Assembly (NCBI GenBank): GCA_024516035.1
Contig: CM044956.1
Span: 5,454,222-5,518,221, forward strand
Length of the DNA: 64,000 nucleotides
Origin: Bactericera cockerelli
Lineage: Eukaryota; Arthropoda; Insecta; Hemiptera; Triozidae
Reading direction: 5' to 3'
Shown: positions 63,958 to 64,000 of the stretch, in pieces
Numbering within the stretch: position 1 is the first letter of the stretch
Layout: the number at the start of each line of letters is the position of its first letter
The notes under the pieces: generated by a model
The model's database searches: none
The model's input: only the letters and a program-made list of their open reading frames with translations
Told to the model about the DNA's origin: nothing
Made by a program: the position numbers and the translations under genes

Positions 63958-64000
63958 AGAGGCTGGGTGGAAGAGATTGTCATGGGCAAAATCCCCGCCC
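63958..64000 (+). repeat. Repeat F, start only
   Basis: GGCTGGGTGGAAGAGATTGT, CATGGGCAAAATCCCCGCCC; cut by the window edge. Confidence 0.75.

Overview
This 64 kb window is AT-rich eukaryotic nuclear DNA, almost certainly from an arthropod and most likely an insect. The reasons are the TA-flanked Tc1/mariner and pogo relics, Jockey/CR1-like and restriction-like-endonuclease (RLE) retrotransposon pieces, Helitron ends, many tRNA-derived SINEs, a 5S-rRNA-derived SINE family and long (TC)n/(GA)n microsatellites. I see no bacterial operons, rRNA or tRNA genes, CRISPR arrays or viral genes. I cannot name the species. SINE-A to SINE-L are provisional names defined here from copies compared within the window.

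Layout. 0-3.1 kb: an RLE retrotransposon 3' end lies against a decayed Helitron helicase that keeps a textbook Helitron 3' terminus. 3.2-10 kb: SINE copies around a 2.8 kb inverted-repeat element holding a Tc1-type transposase with one stop codon. 10-14.3 kb: CT-rich microsatellites and a degenerate minisatellite. 14.5-19 kb: SINEs and a 5'-truncated non-LTR reverse transcriptase. 19-26.3 kb: MITEs, SINEs and microsatellites. 27-29.3 kb: a 71-bp satellite that begins about ten bases after the apparent splice donor of a candidate host exon (minus strand). 29.3-31.4 kb: a G-run tandem repeat, SINEs, and a candidate first exon encoding a signal peptide with a TATA box (minus strand). 32.5-33.9 kb: nested SINE/MITE insertions. 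34.7-40.9 kb: two (GGAGAGAA)n arrays of about 1.7 and 3.2 kb, each followed by the same roughly 620-bp flank, so the locus is a tandem segmental duplication. 41.4-42.8 kb: a MULE-like transposon inserted into a SINE with a 9-bp target duplication. 46.4-49.6 kb: 5S-SINEs, a complete small non-autonomous Helitron and an internally deleted pogo/Tigger element. 51.4-51.9 kb: two phase-compatible candidate exons on the plus strand. 52-64 kb: heavily nested SINEs, MITEs, microsatellites and a 260-bp inverted duplication.

How parts relate. Most content is mobile DNA inserted into older mobile DNA, and several target-site duplications fix exact element ends and the order of events. The most notable pattern is modular: the 5S-headed SINE-D and tRNA-headed SINE-E share one internal core, and an unrelated 3' tail (repeat F) is found both alone and attached to SINE-E. 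Host coding sequence is sparse and tentative; the long ORFs across the purine arrays are repeat artefacts. No novel multi-gene system is evident.
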